From: Aculops lycopersici
Taxonomy: Eukaryota > Arthropoda > Arachnida > Trombidiformes > Eriophyidae
Direction: 5' to 3'
Length of the DNA stretch: 19,842 bases
NCBI GenBank assembly: GCA_015350385.1
Contig: WNKI01000001.1
Span: 3,656,261-3,676,102 of the forward strand
Content: more notes on this DNA, generated by a model
Database searches by the model: none
Told to the model about the DNA's origin: nothing
Seen by the model: the letters and a program-made list of their open reading frames with translations, nothing else
How positions within the stretch are numbered: the stretch's first letter is position 1
DNA letters: not shown here

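Overview
The whole 19,842-base window is one uninterrupted reading frame on the + strand (frame 1, 6,614 codons). I translated it end to end and found no stop, no frameshift and no need for an intron. It has neither the gene's start nor its end, so this is an internal slice of a giant protein. There are no intergenic gaps, RNA genes, mobile elements or CRISPR arrays.

The protein is low-complexity and very charged: 27 acidic and 18 basic residues in the first 100. I saw no tryptophan and about 17 cysteines in 6,614 residues, and no folded domain. A giant disordered polyampholyte in a single exon, with kinase-type RRxSS clusters and no bacterial gene layout around it, suggests a eukaryote, most likely an invertebrate animal. 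The best guess for function is the elastic (PEVK-like) part of a titin/Sallimus-type muscle protein. A giant-exon tail of an ankyrin, a microtubule-associated protein or an obscurin/UNC-89-type protein remains possible. No gene name is assigned.

Layout. (1) 1-16410: about 90 copies of a roughly 50-60 residue module, each an acidic half (like ESADLDVDQPDEF) followed by VDSVTGKR and a basic tail (KKVRKPK). Two subtypes form a higher-order I-I-II pattern with a period near 495 bases. On top of this lie large direct in-frame duplications up to 1.7 kb, with perfectly identical tracts up to 554 bp and mosaic junctions. (2) 7393-8276 and 14936-16410: single-copy, more degenerate modules. (3) 16411-17550: a linker without clear repeats. 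(4) 17551-19842: a different array with RRRSS/RRKSS clusters, EVDIEQQEP motifs and three copies of a QGQLVPEDAD...EVAASFTAML block, continuing past the window end.

The most interesting points are the unbroken giant coding exon, the two-level repeat architecture, the recombination and gene-conversion footprints, the repeated CAG|GTAAR splice-donor-like sequence encoding TGK in many modules, and the likely phosphorylation arrays in the C-terminal part.
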